This document shows, piece after piece, positions 28,388 to 37,812 of a stretch of 64,000 nt of DNA. A program made the translations under genes and the position numbers. A model generated the notes under the pieces. It searched no databases, was not told the DNA's origin, and saw only the letters and a list, made by a program, of their open reading frames with translations. The DNA lies in contig NZ_CP013355.1 of the NCBI RefSeq assembly GCF_001543325.1, positions 806,001-870,000 on the forward strand, read 5' to 3'. The DNA comes from Lutibacter profundi (GTDB taxonomy: Bacteria > Bacteroidota > Bacteroidia > Flavobacteriales > Flavobacteriaceae). The number at the start of each line of letters is the position of its first letter. Position 1 is the stretch's first letter.

Positions 28388-28978
28388 ATGAAAACCAAAA
28401 TTCTTATATTAATAGTTGTTGTTTTTTCTTCTACAGCATTGTTTAGTCAAACAACCAAAAAGTTTATAGATACAGGTTCTGTAAAAAATCAGTTTGATTA
28501 TTTAATAAATAAATCATATAAATATAAAGACTATAAAAGCGTAAAAATAAGTTGGTTACACAAATTAAAAGCAAATGTTGCTGATTCAATTTCTACTTTA
28601 AAAAAAGAAATAAGAAGTACTAATGCAACCATAAATTCTCAAAACAAGAAAATTGATAGTTTAAAACTCGCTATAAATTCTTCCAAAGAAACAGTTGATA
28701 ACCTCAATACTAAAATTGACAGTATTTCTATTATTGGTATACAATTTAATAAAGGGACCTTTAAAACCATTGTATTTTCATTCATTGGCATACTTGTTAT
28801 TTTACTCTTATTTTTTATTACTAGATTTAAACAAAGTAATACTATAACTAAACAAACAAAACAAACACTTAAAGAATTAGATGAAGAGTTTGAAACTCAT
28901 AGAAAAATAGCTTTGGAACGAGAGCAAAAAGTTAGACGCCAATTACAAGATGAATTAAATAAACAAAAAAAAGAGTAA
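28388..28978 (+). CDS. Exported coiled-coil protein with one membrane helix, unknown function
   Basis: This 196-residue product has a signal peptide (MKTKILILIVVVFSSTALFS-Q), a long coiled-coil segment (about residues 60-115, rich in K, S, N, D heptads), a membrane helix (about 127-146, TIVFSFIGILVILLLFFI) and a charged second coiled-coil tail rich in E, K and Q. Flavobacterial homologues are sometimes labelled tRNA (guanine-N1)-methyltransferase, which the sequence does not support. Two coiled coils on either side of the membrane suggest a scaffold or sensor role (inference). Confidence 0.75.
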   Translation: MKTKILILIVVVFSSTALFSQTTKKFIDTGSVKNQFDYLINKSYKYKDYKSVKISWLHKLKANVADSISTLKKEIRSTNATINSQNKKIDSLKLAINSSKETVDNLNTKIDSISIIGIQFNKGTFKTIVFSFIGILVILLLFFITRFKQSNTITKQTKQTLKELDEEFETHRKIALEREQKVRRQLQDELNKQKKE

Positions 28979-29026
28979 CTTCTTATAAAATTTTATAATA
29001 AATTCGCTTATATATTTTTATTATAA

Positions 29027-29653
29027 ATGGATATAAATGAGTTAATTAAATTTGAACTTTCTTTTTTAGGGAGTTCATTGTTAGATGATATTGTGGCTTC
29101 TTCTTCTCTATTAAATTTTGAGAAAGATACAGAATTGTTACGCGAAGGGCAGTTTGTAAAAGTAATTCCCATTGTACTTACCGGTTTAATAAAAGTATTT
29201 TCACGCTATGAAGATAAAGAATTGCTATTGTATTACATAAAACCATCTGAAAGTTGTGTAATGTCATTTTCAGCAAGTTTAAAAAATACACCAAGTTTGG
29301 TTTTTGCTATTACTGAAGAAGATACAACTGTATTGCTACTACCCGCGTCAAAAATTAATGGATGGGTAAAAAAATTCCCTAACTTTAATCAATTATTTTT
29401 TGAGCAATACAATGTTCGATACCACGAATTATTAAAAACTATAAATCATCTTTTGTTTGATAAATTAGATGTTAGATTATATAACTATCTCATTGAAAAA
29501 AGAGACATCACTAAAAAAAATCCAATTACAATCTCACATCGGCAAATTGCGAACGAATTGGGTACTGCAAGAGAAGTTATAAGCAGACTTCTAAAAAAAT
29601 TAGAAGGTGAAAATAAAGTGCAACAATTACCAAGTCAAATTAAAATTTTATAA
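29027..29653 (+). CDS. Crp/Fnr-family transcription regulator
   Basis: The 208-residue regulator has an N-terminal cyclic-nucleotide-binding-like beta domain (about 25-120; LLREGQFVKVIPIVLTGLIK, LLYYIKPSESCVMSFSAS) and a C-terminal winged helix with recognition helix ISHRQIANELGTAREVISRL (about 168-187). No Fnr-type cysteine cluster is visible. The next gene is a small DUF2892 membrane protein; this pair, often with sulfide-handling rhodanese-like proteins, recurs in Bacteroidota, hinting at control of sulfur or redox genes (inference). Confidence 0.9.
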   Translation: MDINELIKFELSFLGSSLLDDIVASSSLLNFEKDTELLREGQFVKVIPIVLTGLIKVFSRYEDKELLLYYIKPSESCVMSFSASLKNTPSLVFAITEEDTTVLLLPASKINGWVKKFPNFNQLFFEQYNVRYHELLKTINHLLFDKLDVRLYNYLIEKRDITKKNPITISHRQIANELGTAREVISRLLKKLEGENKVQQLPSQIKIL

Positions 29654-29730
29654 TTGGTGACCGTAGTCACTGCATAATTTATACCTTTAAAGTAATTTTA
29701 CTTATATTTATTAATTAAAACTTATACAAA

Positions 29731-29934
29731 ATGAAAAAAAACATGGGATCTATCGACAAAATTATTAGAGTATTAGTAGCTGTTGTTATTGCTGTTTTAT
29801 ACTGGCAAGGAATTATTAGCGGTACACTTGCAATTGTACTTTTAGTTTTAGGTATTGTATTTTTATTAACTAGCCTAATAAACTTTTGCCCATTGTACAC
29901 CATTTTTGGTATAAATACTTCTAAAAAAGAATAA
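29731..29934 (+). CDS. DUF2892 inner-membrane protein
   Basis: The 67-residue protein MKKNMGSIDKIIRVLVAVVI has two membrane helices and ends with the DUF2892 hallmark INFCPLYTIFGINT. DUF2892 proteins often accompany rhodanese or sulfide-oxidising proteins and Crp/Fnr regulators. The antisense ORF over it is a shadow. Confidence 0.88.
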   Translation: MKKNMGSIDKIIRVLVAVVIAVLYWQGIISGTLAIVLLVLGIVFLLTSLINFCPLYTIFGINTSKKE

Positions 29935-30110
29935 CTTTAATTGAATTTAGAGTGAAATTATAAACAGCGCAATTTTACATGAATTTGTGATGGAGTAAAT
30001 TTAAAAAATGTAAATGTGTGAAATTCAAGTTGAGAGCTAAATTTTAACTTTCAAAATAATTTTCGGAGATATTACTTTACTTGTCTTCAGTAGGTAAGGC
30101 TTATCGAAGC

Positions 30111-30150
30111 ACAATTCTCTTTGATTTCGACTACGCTCCTTTAGAATTGT
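30111..30150. repeat. Short hairpin, possible decayed dispersed repeat
   Basis: ACAATTCT (30111-30118) and AGAATTGT (30143-30150) are perfect 8-bp arms around a loop containing TTCGACTACGCTCC, a motif that looks like a common flavobacterial dispersed repeat. The rest of the 240-bp gap 29935-30173 shows no gene. Confidence 0.4.
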
Positions 30151-30173
30151 ATTTAAATATCCTATAAAATTAT

Positions 30174-30584
30174 CTACGCTCCGCAATAGGTTACAAAATT
30201 GCGTGGTGTTTCATACAACGTAATAGAAAGTTCTAGTTCTTTTGCAATTTTACTGCGTAATATATTCCAAATAACCACAACAATATTTTCGGCTGTAGGG
30301 TTTAACGTTTTAAATTCTATAACCTCTTCATTTAAGTTTTTATGATCAAATTTTTCTTCAATTTCGGTTTCAATTAAATTTTTTAACACCTTCATATCCA
30401 TTACAAAACCAGTATCAGGGTGTATTTCTCCCTTTACTGAAACTATTAACTCATAATTATGCCCGTGATAATTTGGGTTAGCGCATTTTCCAAATACAGT
30501 TGCATTACGTGCATCAGACCAATCTGCATTGTACAACCTGTGTGCAGCATTAAAATGTGCTTTTCTATTTACCGTAACTTTCAT
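30174..30584 (-). CDS. queD: 6-pyruvoyl-tetrahydropterin/6-carboxytetrahydropterin synthase
   Basis: The 136-residue protein has the zinc ligands of the family (His in FNAAHRLYN, HGH in NYHGHNYEL) and the catalytic Cys in FGKCANPNYHGH, plus TGFVMDMKVLKNLIE and ETPRNFVTY. QueD makes 6-carboxytetrahydropterin on the path to queuosine; pterin synthase is the alternative. It lies 2 bp after idi on the same strand, although the two pathways are not directly linked. Confidence 0.9.
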   Translation of the reverse strand: MKVTVNRKAHFNAAHRLYNADWSDARNATVFGKCANPNYHGHNYELIVSVKGEIHPDTGFVMDMKVLKNLIETEIEEKFDHKNLNEEVIEFKTLNPTAENIVVVIWNILRSKIAKELELSITLYETPRNFVTYCGA

Positions 30585-30586
30585 AA

Positions 30587-31105
30587 CTATTGTTTTATAA
30601 AATCGTAAAAATAATTAAAAATAATTTTAAACCATGCTGTATAAATAATAGGGTTTAGAGTAATGTCATTTTTAACATCTTCAATATCCATCCATTTATA
30701 CGCTTCAACCTCTTCCCTATTTATAATGGGGTTTTCATTGTAAAATCCTACCATAATGTGGTCTAATTCATGTTCCGTTAAGCCGTTATCAAACGGAGCT
30801 TTGTAAATAAATGATGTTTTTTCTTCCAACGCACAAACAAAACCCATTTCTTCATGCAAACGTCTTTTCCCAGCAGCTAAATTACTTTCTCCATCTCGTT
30901 GATGGCTACAACACGTATTGGTCCACAATAAAGGGGAATGGTATTTATCTGCAGCTCGTTGTTGTAGCAATAATTCATTTTTATCATTAAAAACAAATAC
31001 TGAAAAGGCTCTGTGTAATACCGCCTTTTCATGCGCTTCCATTTTTGGCATTAAACCAATCTGCTCATCTTTTTCGTTGACTAAAATAACTTGCTCTTCT
31101 TTCAT
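30587..31105 (-). CDS. idi: Isopentenyl-diphosphate delta-isomerase type 1
   Basis: This 172-residue Nudix-fold enzyme interconverts IPP and DMAPP. It shows the catalytic cysteine in LWTNTCCSHQRDGE, the Nudix-like KRRLHEEMGF and the catalytic glutamate region LTEHELDHIMVGF. All family landmarks are present and length is normal. It has a -7 box at 31122-31129 and leads a two-gene transcript with queD. Confidence 0.95.
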   Translation of the reverse strand: MKEEQVILVNEKDEQIGLMPKMEAHEKAVLHRAFSVFVFNDKNELLLQQRAADKYHSPLLWTNTCCSHQRDGESNLAAGKRRLHEEMGFVCALEEKTSFIYKAPFDNGLTEHELDHIMVGFYNENPIINREEVEAYKWMDIEDVKNDITLNPIIYTAWFKIIFNYFYDFIKQ

Positions 31106-31121
31106 TTTTATTGAATTGGTA

Positions 31122-31129
31122 CAAATTTA
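31122..31129 (-). promoter_or_regulatory. -7 box for idi-queD
   Basis: The minus strand reads TAAATTTG (TAnnTTTG), 17 bp before the idi ATG. Confidence 0.5.
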
Positions 31130-31213
31130 CAAAAATGAAATTGTATAATTTACTATTGAAAAATTAAATAAATTTTGAACTTTTAATCTTTTCAACTTTC
31201 AAACTTTTAAACC

Positions 31214-31221
31214 TATCTTTG
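31214..31221 (+). promoter_or_regulatory. -7 box for prfC
   Basis: TATCTTTG matches TAnnTTTG, 18 bp before the prfC ATG. It forms a divergent promoter region with idi. Confidence 0.5.
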
Positions 31222-31238
31222 CACCTCAATTTTGATAA

Positions 31239-32828
31239 ATGAGTTTTTTAGAAGAAATACAACGCAGACGAACTTTTGGAATTATATCGCATCCCGATGC
31301 TGGTAAAACAACCTTAACTGAAAAATTATTATTATTTGGTGGTGCTATACAAGAAGCTGGTGCAGTAAAAAATAATAAAATAAAAAAAGGAGCTACCTCT
31401 GATTTTATGGAAATTGAGCGCCAACGTGGTATTTCTGTTGCTACTTCTGTTTTAGCATTTAATTATAAAGGCAAGAAAATCAATATTTTAGACACTCCTG
31501 GCCATAAAGATTTTGCCGAAGATACTTTTAGAACGTTAACTGCTGTTGATAGTGTTATTGTTGTAATAGACGTTGCAAAAGGTGTTGAAGAGCAAACTAA
31601 AAAATTGGTAGAAGTTTGTAGAATGCGTAGAATTCCTATAATTGTTTTTATTAATAAATTAGACCGTGAAGGTAAAGACGCTTTTGATTTATTGGATGAA
31701 GTGGAGCAAAAATTAGGATTAAGGGTTACACCACTAAGTTTCCCAATTGGAATGGGTTACGACTTTAAAGGAATTTATAATATTTACGAGAAAAAAATTA
31801 ATATACTTTCAGATAATCACAAACAAACTGTTTCTGAAGGAGTTGAATTTACAGATATATCTGTACCTGAACTAGATGAAATTATTGGAGAAAATGCAGC
31901 AAACATACTAAGAGAAGAGTTAGAATTGATTACCGAAGTTTACCCTAAATTTAACAAGGATGCATATTTAAATGGTGATTTACAACCTGTATTTTTTGGC
32001 TCTGCACTAAATAATTTTGGAGTTAAAGAATTGTTAGATTGTTTTATTGAAATTGCACCATCACCACAGCCAAAAAAATCTGAAGAGCGTTTGGTTGATT
32101 CTAAAGAAGAAAAGTTAACCGGATTTGTATTTAAAATACATGCCAATATGGATCCTAATCACAGAAACCGTTTGGCATTTGTAAAAATTGTTTCTGGCAC
32201 TTTTAAACGTAACGCTCCTTATTTACACGTACGCTTAAACAAAAAAATGAAATTTTCTAGTCCGAATGCTTTTTTTGCAGAAAAAAAACAAATTGTAGAT
32301 GAATCGTTTCCAGGTGATATTGTCGGACTTCAAGATACTGGGAATTTTAAAATTGGAGATACTTTAACAGAAGGAGAACTATTAAATTTTAAAGGGATTC
32401 CTAACTTTTCTCCAGAACATTTTAGATATGTTAACAATGCTGACCCCTTAAAATCTAAACAATTACACAAAGGCTTAGATCAATTGATGGATGAAGGTGT
32501 TGCACAATTATTTACTCTAGATTTAAACGGAAGAAAAATAATTGGTACTGTTGGAGCTTTACAATATGAAGTAATTCAATACAGACTTGAACATGAATAT
32601 GGTGCAAAATGTAGCTATGAAAACTTACCAGTTCACAAAGCTTGCTGGGTAGAACCTGAAGATGTTAAAAGTGATGAGTTTAAAGAATTTAAACGCGTTA
32701 AACAGCGTTATTTGGCAAAAGACAAACAAGGACAATTGGTGTTTTTGGCAGATTCTGCATTTACCATTCAAATGACACAAAGTAAATACCCAACTGTTAA
32801 ATTGCACTTTACCAGTGAATTTAAATAA
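31239..32828 (+). CDS. prfC: Peptide chain release factor 3
   Basis: The 529-residue GTPase removes RF1 and RF2 from the ribosome after termination. G motifs are clear: ISHPDAGKTTLTEKLL (G1), DFMEIERQRGISVATS (G2/switch), NILDTPGHKDFAEDTF (G3) and FINKLDRE (G4). RF3-specific pieces include VEPEDVKSDEFKEFKRV near the C-terminus. Length matches E. coli RF3 (529). Confidence 0.97.
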   Translation: MSFLEEIQRRRTFGIISHPDAGKTTLTEKLLLFGGAIQEAGAVKNNKIKKGATSDFMEIERQRGISVATSVLAFNYKGKKINILDTPGHKDFAEDTFRTLTAVDSVIVVIDVAKGVEEQTKKLVEVCRMRRIPIIVFINKLDREGKDAFDLLDEVEQKLGLRVTPLSFPIGMGYDFKGIYNIYEKKINILSDNHKQTVSEGVEFTDISVPELDEIIGENAANILREELELITEVYPKFNKDAYLNGDLQPVFFGSALNNFGVKELLDCFIEIAPSPQPKKSEERLVDSKEEKLTGFVFKIHANMDPNHRNRLAFVKIVSGTFKRNAPYLHVRLNKKMKFSSPNAFFAEKKQIVDESFPGDIVGLQDTGNFKIGDTLTEGELLNFKGIPNFSPEHFRYVNNADPLKSKQLHKGLDQLMDEGVAQLFTLDLNGRKIIGTVGALQYEVIQYRLEHEYGAKCSYENLPVHKACWVEPEDVKSDEFKEFKRVKQRYLAKDKQGQLVFLADSAFTIQMTQSKYPTVKLHFTSEFK

Positions 32829-32829
32829 T

Positions 32830-34191
32830 TTATTGAATTGCGCTAATTACATCGTGCTTTGTAATAATGTGAAATTTATCATTCTCTAAATCAACCAATA
32901 CTGCACTATTTTTTCTGTTGATTAATTTAGAAATTTTATCAATTGAAGTTGTACTTTTTACAACAGGAAAAGGGGTACTCATAACTTCTTTAATAGGTTT
33001 ATTGGCAATATTTTTATCGTCAAAATACAAACTAAACAATTCACTTTCATCAACCGAACCAACAAATCCTTGAATATCAGTAACAGGAATTTGAGATATG
33101 TTATTAACTCGCATACGCTCAATTGCATGAGAAACTAACTCTTCAGTTTTAACCGTAATTAATGGAATCTCAATTCTATCTTTAATTAAATCTATTGCTA
33201 CTAACTTTTCTTCATCTAAAAAACCTCTTTCACGCATCCAATCATCATTAAACATTTTCCCTACATAACGGCTTCCATGGTCATGAAATAATACAACCAC
33301 CACATCCTCTTTTTTAAAATGTTTTTTTAATTGCAACAACCCTTTTACAGCAGACCCGGCAGAGTTACCAACAAAAATACCTTCTTCTTTAGCTATTTTT
33401 CGTGTATAAACAGCTGCATCCTTATCTGTTACTTTGGTAAAACCATCAATTACACTAAAATTTACATTTTTAGGTAAAATATCTTCTCCTATACCTTCAG
33501 TAATATATGGGTAAATTTCATTTTCATCAAAAATACCTGTTTCATGGTATTTTTTAAATACTGAGCCATACGTATCTATTCCCCAAATTTTAATAGCAGG
33601 ATTTTTTTCTTTTAAATACTTCCCAATTCCAGATATGGTTCCTCCAGTTCCAACTCCTACTACAAAATGTGTAATTTTACCTTCGGTTTGTTCCCATATT
33701 TCAGGGCCAGTTTGTTCATAATGTGCCAAGGAATTTGACGGATTATCATATTGGTTTACATACCAAGAATTTGGTGTTTCAGTTGCCAATCGCTTAGAAA
33801 CAGAATAATAAGATCGAGGATCATCTGGCTCAACATTTGTTGGACAAACAATAACCTCGGCTCCTACTGCACGAAGAATATCCATTTTCTCTTTAGATTG
33901 CTTATCGCTAATTACACAAATTAATTTGTAACCTTTAATAATAGCTACCAATGCTAAACCCATACCTGTATTGCCTGAAGTGCCTTCAATAATAGTATAC
34001 CCAGGCTTTAACAAACCTTGAGATTCTGCATCATCAATCATTTTTACCGCCATTCTATCCTTTGCTGAATTTCCTGGGTTAAAAGTCTCAACTTTTGCCA
34101 ATACCAATGCCTCTATTTCTTCAACTATTTTATTTAATTTTACTAAAGGCGTATTTCCTATAGTTCCAAGTATATTTTTAACGTATTCCAT
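32830..34191 (-). CDS. Cystathionine beta-synthase-like PLP enzyme with CBS pair
   Basis: The 453-residue protein combines a fold-type II PLP domain (residues 1-325; PLP lysine in NPGNSAKDRMAVKM, phosphate loop EGTSGNTGMGLA, GVGTGGTISGIG) with a C-terminal CBS-domain pair (about 335-453; AIERMRVNNISQIPVTD, INRKNSAVLVD). This is the layout of cystathionine beta-synthase of transsulfuration, though cysteine synthase activity is possible. It ends 1 bp from the convergent prfC stop. Confidence 0.92.
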   Translation of the reverse strand: MEYVKNILGTIGNTPLVKLNKIVEEIEALVLAKVETFNPGNSAKDRMAVKMIDDAESQGLLKPGYTIIEGTSGNTGMGLALVAIIKGYKLICVISDKQSKEKMDILRAVGAEVIVCPTNVEPDDPRSYYSVSKRLATETPNSWYVNQYDNPSNSLAHYEQTGPEIWEQTEGKITHFVVGVGTGGTISGIGKYLKEKNPAIKIWGIDTYGSVFKKYHETGIFDENEIYPYITEGIGEDILPKNVNFSVIDGFTKVTDKDAAVYTRKIAKEEGIFVGNSAGSAVKGLLQLKKHFKKEDVVVVLFHDHGSRYVGKMFNDDWMRERGFLDEEKLVAIDLIKDRIEIPLITVKTEELVSHAIERMRVNNISQIPVTDIQGFVGSVDESELFSLYFDDKNIANKPIKEVMSTPFPVVKSTTSIDKISKLINRKNSAVLVDLENDKFHIITKHDVISAIQ

Positions 34192-34209
34192 TTTTCTAAT
34201 TTAGAGTTG

Positions 34210-34217
34210 CAAATGTA
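34210..34217 (-). promoter_or_regulatory. -7 box for the cystathionine beta-synthase gene
   Basis: The minus strand reads TACATTTG (TAnnTTTG), 19 bp before the ATG. Confidence 0.5.
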
Positions 34218-34281
34218 CAATGTTTTTATAAAGATATATTATGAAGATGTTTGTTAATTTAAACGATATTATAATTTTATA

Positions 34282-35520
34282 TCATTCAAATTTTATAGTT
34301 TTTACAGGACTTATTTTTGAAATTATTATCGATGGAATTATCAACATTAAAAAACACAGTAAAAGTGTACCTAAATTTAATACTATTAAATAATTAATAT
34401 TTAAATATATAGGAACCGTATTTACGTAATAGGTTTCAGGATTTAAAGAAATAAATTTACCGTATTTTTGAGCAAATAACAATAGTAATCCCAATAAGTT
34501 ACCCCAAAACAAACCTCTCAAAATTAAATAACCTGCATTGTATAAAAAAACTTTACGAATACTAACATTTGTACTTCCTAGTGCTTTTAAAATCCCAACC
34601 ATTTGTGTACGTTCTAAAATTAAGACCAACAATGCAGTTATCATATTAATACCTGCTACTAAAATCATAATAGCAATAATTAAATAAATATTGGTATCAA
34701 ATAAGTTAATCCATTCAAAAATAGCTGGATACTTTTCAATAATACTTTGGCTGTTCAAGGTTGAACCTGTTTGCTGATAAACCTCTTGGCTTTTGTTTTT
34801 AATTTCGTTAAAATTAGTTATAAACACCTCAAAACCACCAACCTCATCATTTTTCCACCTATTCATTTTTTGTATATGCTGAATATCGGCCATTACAAAA
34901 TTCTCATCAAAATCTTGAAATCCTGAATCGTAAATCCCTATTGCTTTTACCACACGAATCCAAGGTGCTTTTGAAGGGTCTTCTTTTACAAAAAGGATAT
35001 TAAACTCATCTCCTAATTTAATTCCCAATCTATTAGAAATTTCTCTAGATATAAGTACGTTGTTTGAAACTGTTGCCGTATTATAGCTTGGTAAAATTCC
35101 TTCAACCAAATAGTCTTTAAAAAATGTCCAATCATAATCTCCTGAAACACCTTTAAAAACAATCCCTTCAAAGTCTGTTTCAGTTCTTATAATACCCGCT
35201 TTTGTAGCGAAAACTTGAACCTTACTAATTCCTTTTACACTGGTGAATTTAGGATAAAAATCTTGTTTTTTAGAAACTGGAATTAAGGTGATTTCAGAAT
35301 TATTATTATCAAAATTTGTAATTTGAATATGACCATTAAACCCAGATAATTTTTCACGTATCTTTTGCTGTAATCCTAAACCTGTAGCCATAGAAATCAT
35401 CATAATAATAATTCCTATTGCAATAGCAATAATTGCAATTTTTATTATAGGTGAAGATATGCTACTTTTGTATTGTTTTGCAGCAATAATACGTTTTGCA
35501 ATAAATAATTCGTAATTCAA
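34282..35520 (-). CDS. FtsX-type ABC permease, LolC/E-like
   Basis: This 412-residue permease has one N-terminal membrane helix (about 25-48), a large periplasmic domain (about 50-265) and three C-terminal helices (about 275-300, 325-350, 375-400), the LolC/LolE layout, with ILERTQMVGILKALGSTNVS at the coupling helix. It would release lipoproteins for sorting to the outer membrane. No ATPase is adjacent; the LolD-like gene at 8.8 kb is the plausible partner within this window (inference). It is divergent from the DUF1343 gene with only 7 bp between. Confidence 0.9.
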   Translation of the reverse strand: MNYELFIAKRIIAAKQYKSSISSPIIKIAIIAIAIGIIIMMISMATGLGLQQKIREKLSGFNGHIQITNFDNNNSEITLIPVSKKQDFYPKFTSVKGISKVQVFATKAGIIRTETDFEGIVFKGVSGDYDWTFFKDYLVEGILPSYNTATVSNNVLISREISNRLGIKLGDEFNILFVKEDPSKAPWIRVVKAIGIYDSGFQDFDENFVMADIQHIQKMNRWKNDEVGGFEVFITNFNEIKNKSQEVYQQTGSTLNSQSIIEKYPAIFEWINLFDTNIYLIIAIMILVAGINMITALLVLILERTQMVGILKALGSTNVSIRKVFLYNAGYLILRGLFWGNLLGLLLLFAQKYGKFISLNPETYYVNTVPIYLNINYLIVLNLGTLLLCFLMLIIPSIIISKISPVKTIKFE

Positions 35521-35527
35521 TACACTT

Positions 35528-36769
35528 ATGATTTCTTATCAGTTCAAAAATACATATTTCTTATTGGTTTCTCTATTTTTTTTTAGTTTGATTTCTTGCA
35601 ATCCATCTAAAAATTCAAAATTCAAAATTACAACCTTACCAAAAAGTGAAACTTCTTCAACTTTACAAATAAGTACCGGAGCCGACCAAACTAAATTGTA
35701 TTTAAAATTATTAAAAAATAAAACGATTGCTGTAACTACTAATCAAACATCTGTAATTCATAAAAATAATGGTAACTACACACATTTAGTTGATAGCTTA
35801 TTAAGTTTAAACATTCATGTTAAAACCGTATTTTCTCCTGAACACGGTTTTAGAGGTAAAGCAGATGCGGGTGAAAAAGTAACTGATGGGATTGATGCCA
35901 AAACAGGATTACCAATTATTTCGTTATATGGGAAAAACAGAAAACCTTCAAAAGAACAATTAAATGGTATTGATGTGGTAGTGTTTGATATTCAAGATGT
36001 TGGCGTTCGTTTTTACACCTATATTTCTACGCTTCACTATGTAATGGAAGCTTGTGCAGAATTAAATATCCCTGTAATTATTTTTGATAGACCAAACCCA
36101 AATGGTTATTATATTGACGGGCCAACTTTAGAAACTGAATACAAAAGTTTTGTTGGTATGCACCCAGTACCTATTGTTTATGGAATGACTATTGGAGAAT
36201 ATGCACAAATGATTAATGGTGAAAAATGGATGGAAAATGGTATACAATGCAATTTAACAGTGGTAGCTTTAAAAAATTATACACACGCAAGTAACTATAG
36301 CCTTCCTATAAAACCTTCTCCTAATTTACCTAATGATAAATCTATTAACTTATATCCAAGTCTTTGCCTTTTTGAAGGAACCAATGTAAGTGTTGGAAGA
36401 GGAACTGAAAAGCAATTTCAAATTTTTGGTTCTCCTTTTATGAAAAATAAAGATTTTACGTATTGTTTTACACCTCAACCCAATTTTGGAGCAAAACATC
36501 CTAAACATGAAAATGTTGAGTGCTGTGGTTTAGATTTAAGTACAACTAAACCTCTAGATAAAATTAATATCTCTTACTTAGTTGAAGCCTATACTTCAAC
36601 ACTTGATAAAAGTACGTTTTTTAATACATTTTTTGTAAAATTAGCCGGTACAAATAAATTACAACAACAAGTAGAAAGTGGTGTTTCAGCTAAAGAAATT
36701 CACCAATCATGGCAACCTAAAATTGAAGTATTTAAAAAAGTGCGAGAAAAGTATTTGTTGTATGAGTAA
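35528..36769 (+). CDS. DUF1343 / NamZ-like exo-beta-N-acetylmuramidase, lipoprotein
   Basis: The 413-residue product has a lipoprotein signal (LVSLFFFSLISCNPSK; lipobox Cys near 25) and the DUF1343 fold, with KTVFSPEHGFRGKADAGE, VVFDIQDVGVRFYTY, FDRPNPNGYYIDGP and FEGTNVSVGRGTEKQFQ. Bacillus NamZ of this family removes MurNAc from peptidoglycan fragments, and the T. forsythia homologue confirms the activity in Bacteroidota. Lipidation places it in the periplasm or outer membrane, suited to cell-wall recycling. Confidence 0.92.
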   Translation: MISYQFKNTYFLLVSLFFFSLISCNPSKNSKFKITTLPKSETSSTLQISTGADQTKLYLKLLKNKTIAVTTNQTSVIHKNNGNYTHLVDSLLSLNIHVKTVFSPEHGFRGKADAGEKVTDGIDAKTGLPIISLYGKNRKPSKEQLNGIDVVVFDIQDVGVRFYTYISTLHYVMEACAELNIPVIIFDRPNPNGYYIDGPTLETEYKSFVGMHPVPIVYGMTIGEYAQMINGEKWMENGIQCNLTVVALKNYTHASNYSLPIKPSPNLPNDKSINLYPSLCLFEGTNVSVGRGTEKQFQIFGSPFMKNKDFTYCFTPQPNFGAKHPKHENVECCGLDLSTTKPLDKINISYLVEAYTSTLDKSTFFNTFFVKLAGTNKLQQQVESGVSAKEIHQSWQPKIEVFKKVREKYLLYE

Positions 36770-36927
36770 ATAATTAATATGTTAGTGTATATTACTTAGA
36801 ACAGTTATTAGAAGCTTTTAGTTTTTAAAGCAAATTCGTTATTAATAAAAAATTACCCATTTAAATTTTAGCATTCGTATTCATAATATTTTAATTAAAT
36901 TTATAGTATTCATAAAATTTAATTGCT

Positions 36928-37812
36928 ATGTTAAAACGAACCCTTTTTTTTGGTAATAAAGCAACATTAACTACCAAATTAGAACAGCTTGTTATTAAAA
37001 CCAAAGACCGTGAGCTAACTGTTCCTATTGAAGATATTGGATTTATTGTTCTAGAACATCATGAAATTTACATTTCAATACCAACATTAACAAAATTATC
37101 GGCTAACAATGTAGCCGTAATTTTTTGTGATGCGAAGCATATGCCCTCAAGTATGCTTTTAAATTTAGACAACCATTACATTCAGCAAGAATTATTTAAA
37201 AACCAAATAAACGCATCACTTCCATTAAAAAAACAACTTTGGCAACAAACCATAAAGTCCAAAATTAAAAATCAAGCCTATTTGCTAGAACAATTAAACA
37301 AACCATCTAAAGTTTTACACTATTTTGAATCTAAAGTATTGAGTGGAGATACTGAAAATATGGAAGGTGTTGCTGCAGCTCATTATTGGAAGCACTTGTT
37401 TAATTTTAAATTTAAAAGAGAACGTTACGGTGCATATCCAAACTTATTTTTAAATTATGGATACATTATTTTAAGAGCTGCAGTAGCAAGAGCCTTAGCT
37501 GGTAGCGGATTATTAAGTACTCTTGGGATACATCATCATAATAAATACAATGCATTTTGCCTAGCCGATGATATTATGGAACCTTTTAGACCTTTAGTTG
37601 ATGCAAAAGTTATTGCTATTCTTAAAAATTATAATGAAGAAGAATTAACAACACCTATAAAAGCTGAACTTTTAAATGTATTGACTGAAACTGTATATTT
37701 TGAAGATACTAAAAGTCCGTTAATGGTTGCTTTATCTAAAACCTGTACTTCACTTCAACAATGCTATACAGGAAAAATAAAAAAAATTAACTATCCTAGT
37801 TTATGGAATTAA
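36928..37812 (+). CDS. cas1: CRISPR integrase Cas1 (type II-C)
   Basis: The 294-residue metal-dependent nuclease/integrase begins MLKRTLFFGNKATLTTK and shows the catalytic set: Glu in TENMEGVAAAHYWKHLF, His in LGIHHHNKYNAF and Asp/Glu in CLADDIMEPFRPLVD. It integrates new spacers as a Cas1-Cas2 complex. It is followed by cas2 with a 10-bp overlap. No csn2 or cas4 is nearby, which makes this subtype II-C. In most II-C loci cas1 follows cas9 directly; here cas9 is on the other side of the array, in opposite orientation. Confidence 0.97.
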   Translation: MLKRTLFFGNKATLTTKLEQLVIKTKDRELTVPIEDIGFIVLEHHEIYISIPTLTKLSANNVAVIFCDAKHMPSSMLLNLDNHYIQQELFKNQINASLPLKKQLWQQTIKSKIKNQAYLLEQLNKPSKVLHYFESKVLSGDTENMEGVAAAHYWKHLFNFKFKRERYGAYPNLFLNYGYIILRAAVARALAGSGLLSTLGIHHHNKYNAFCLADDIMEPFRPLVDAKVIAILKNYNEEELTTPIKAELLNVLTETVYFEDTKSPLMVALSKTCTSLQQCYTGKIKKINYPSLWN

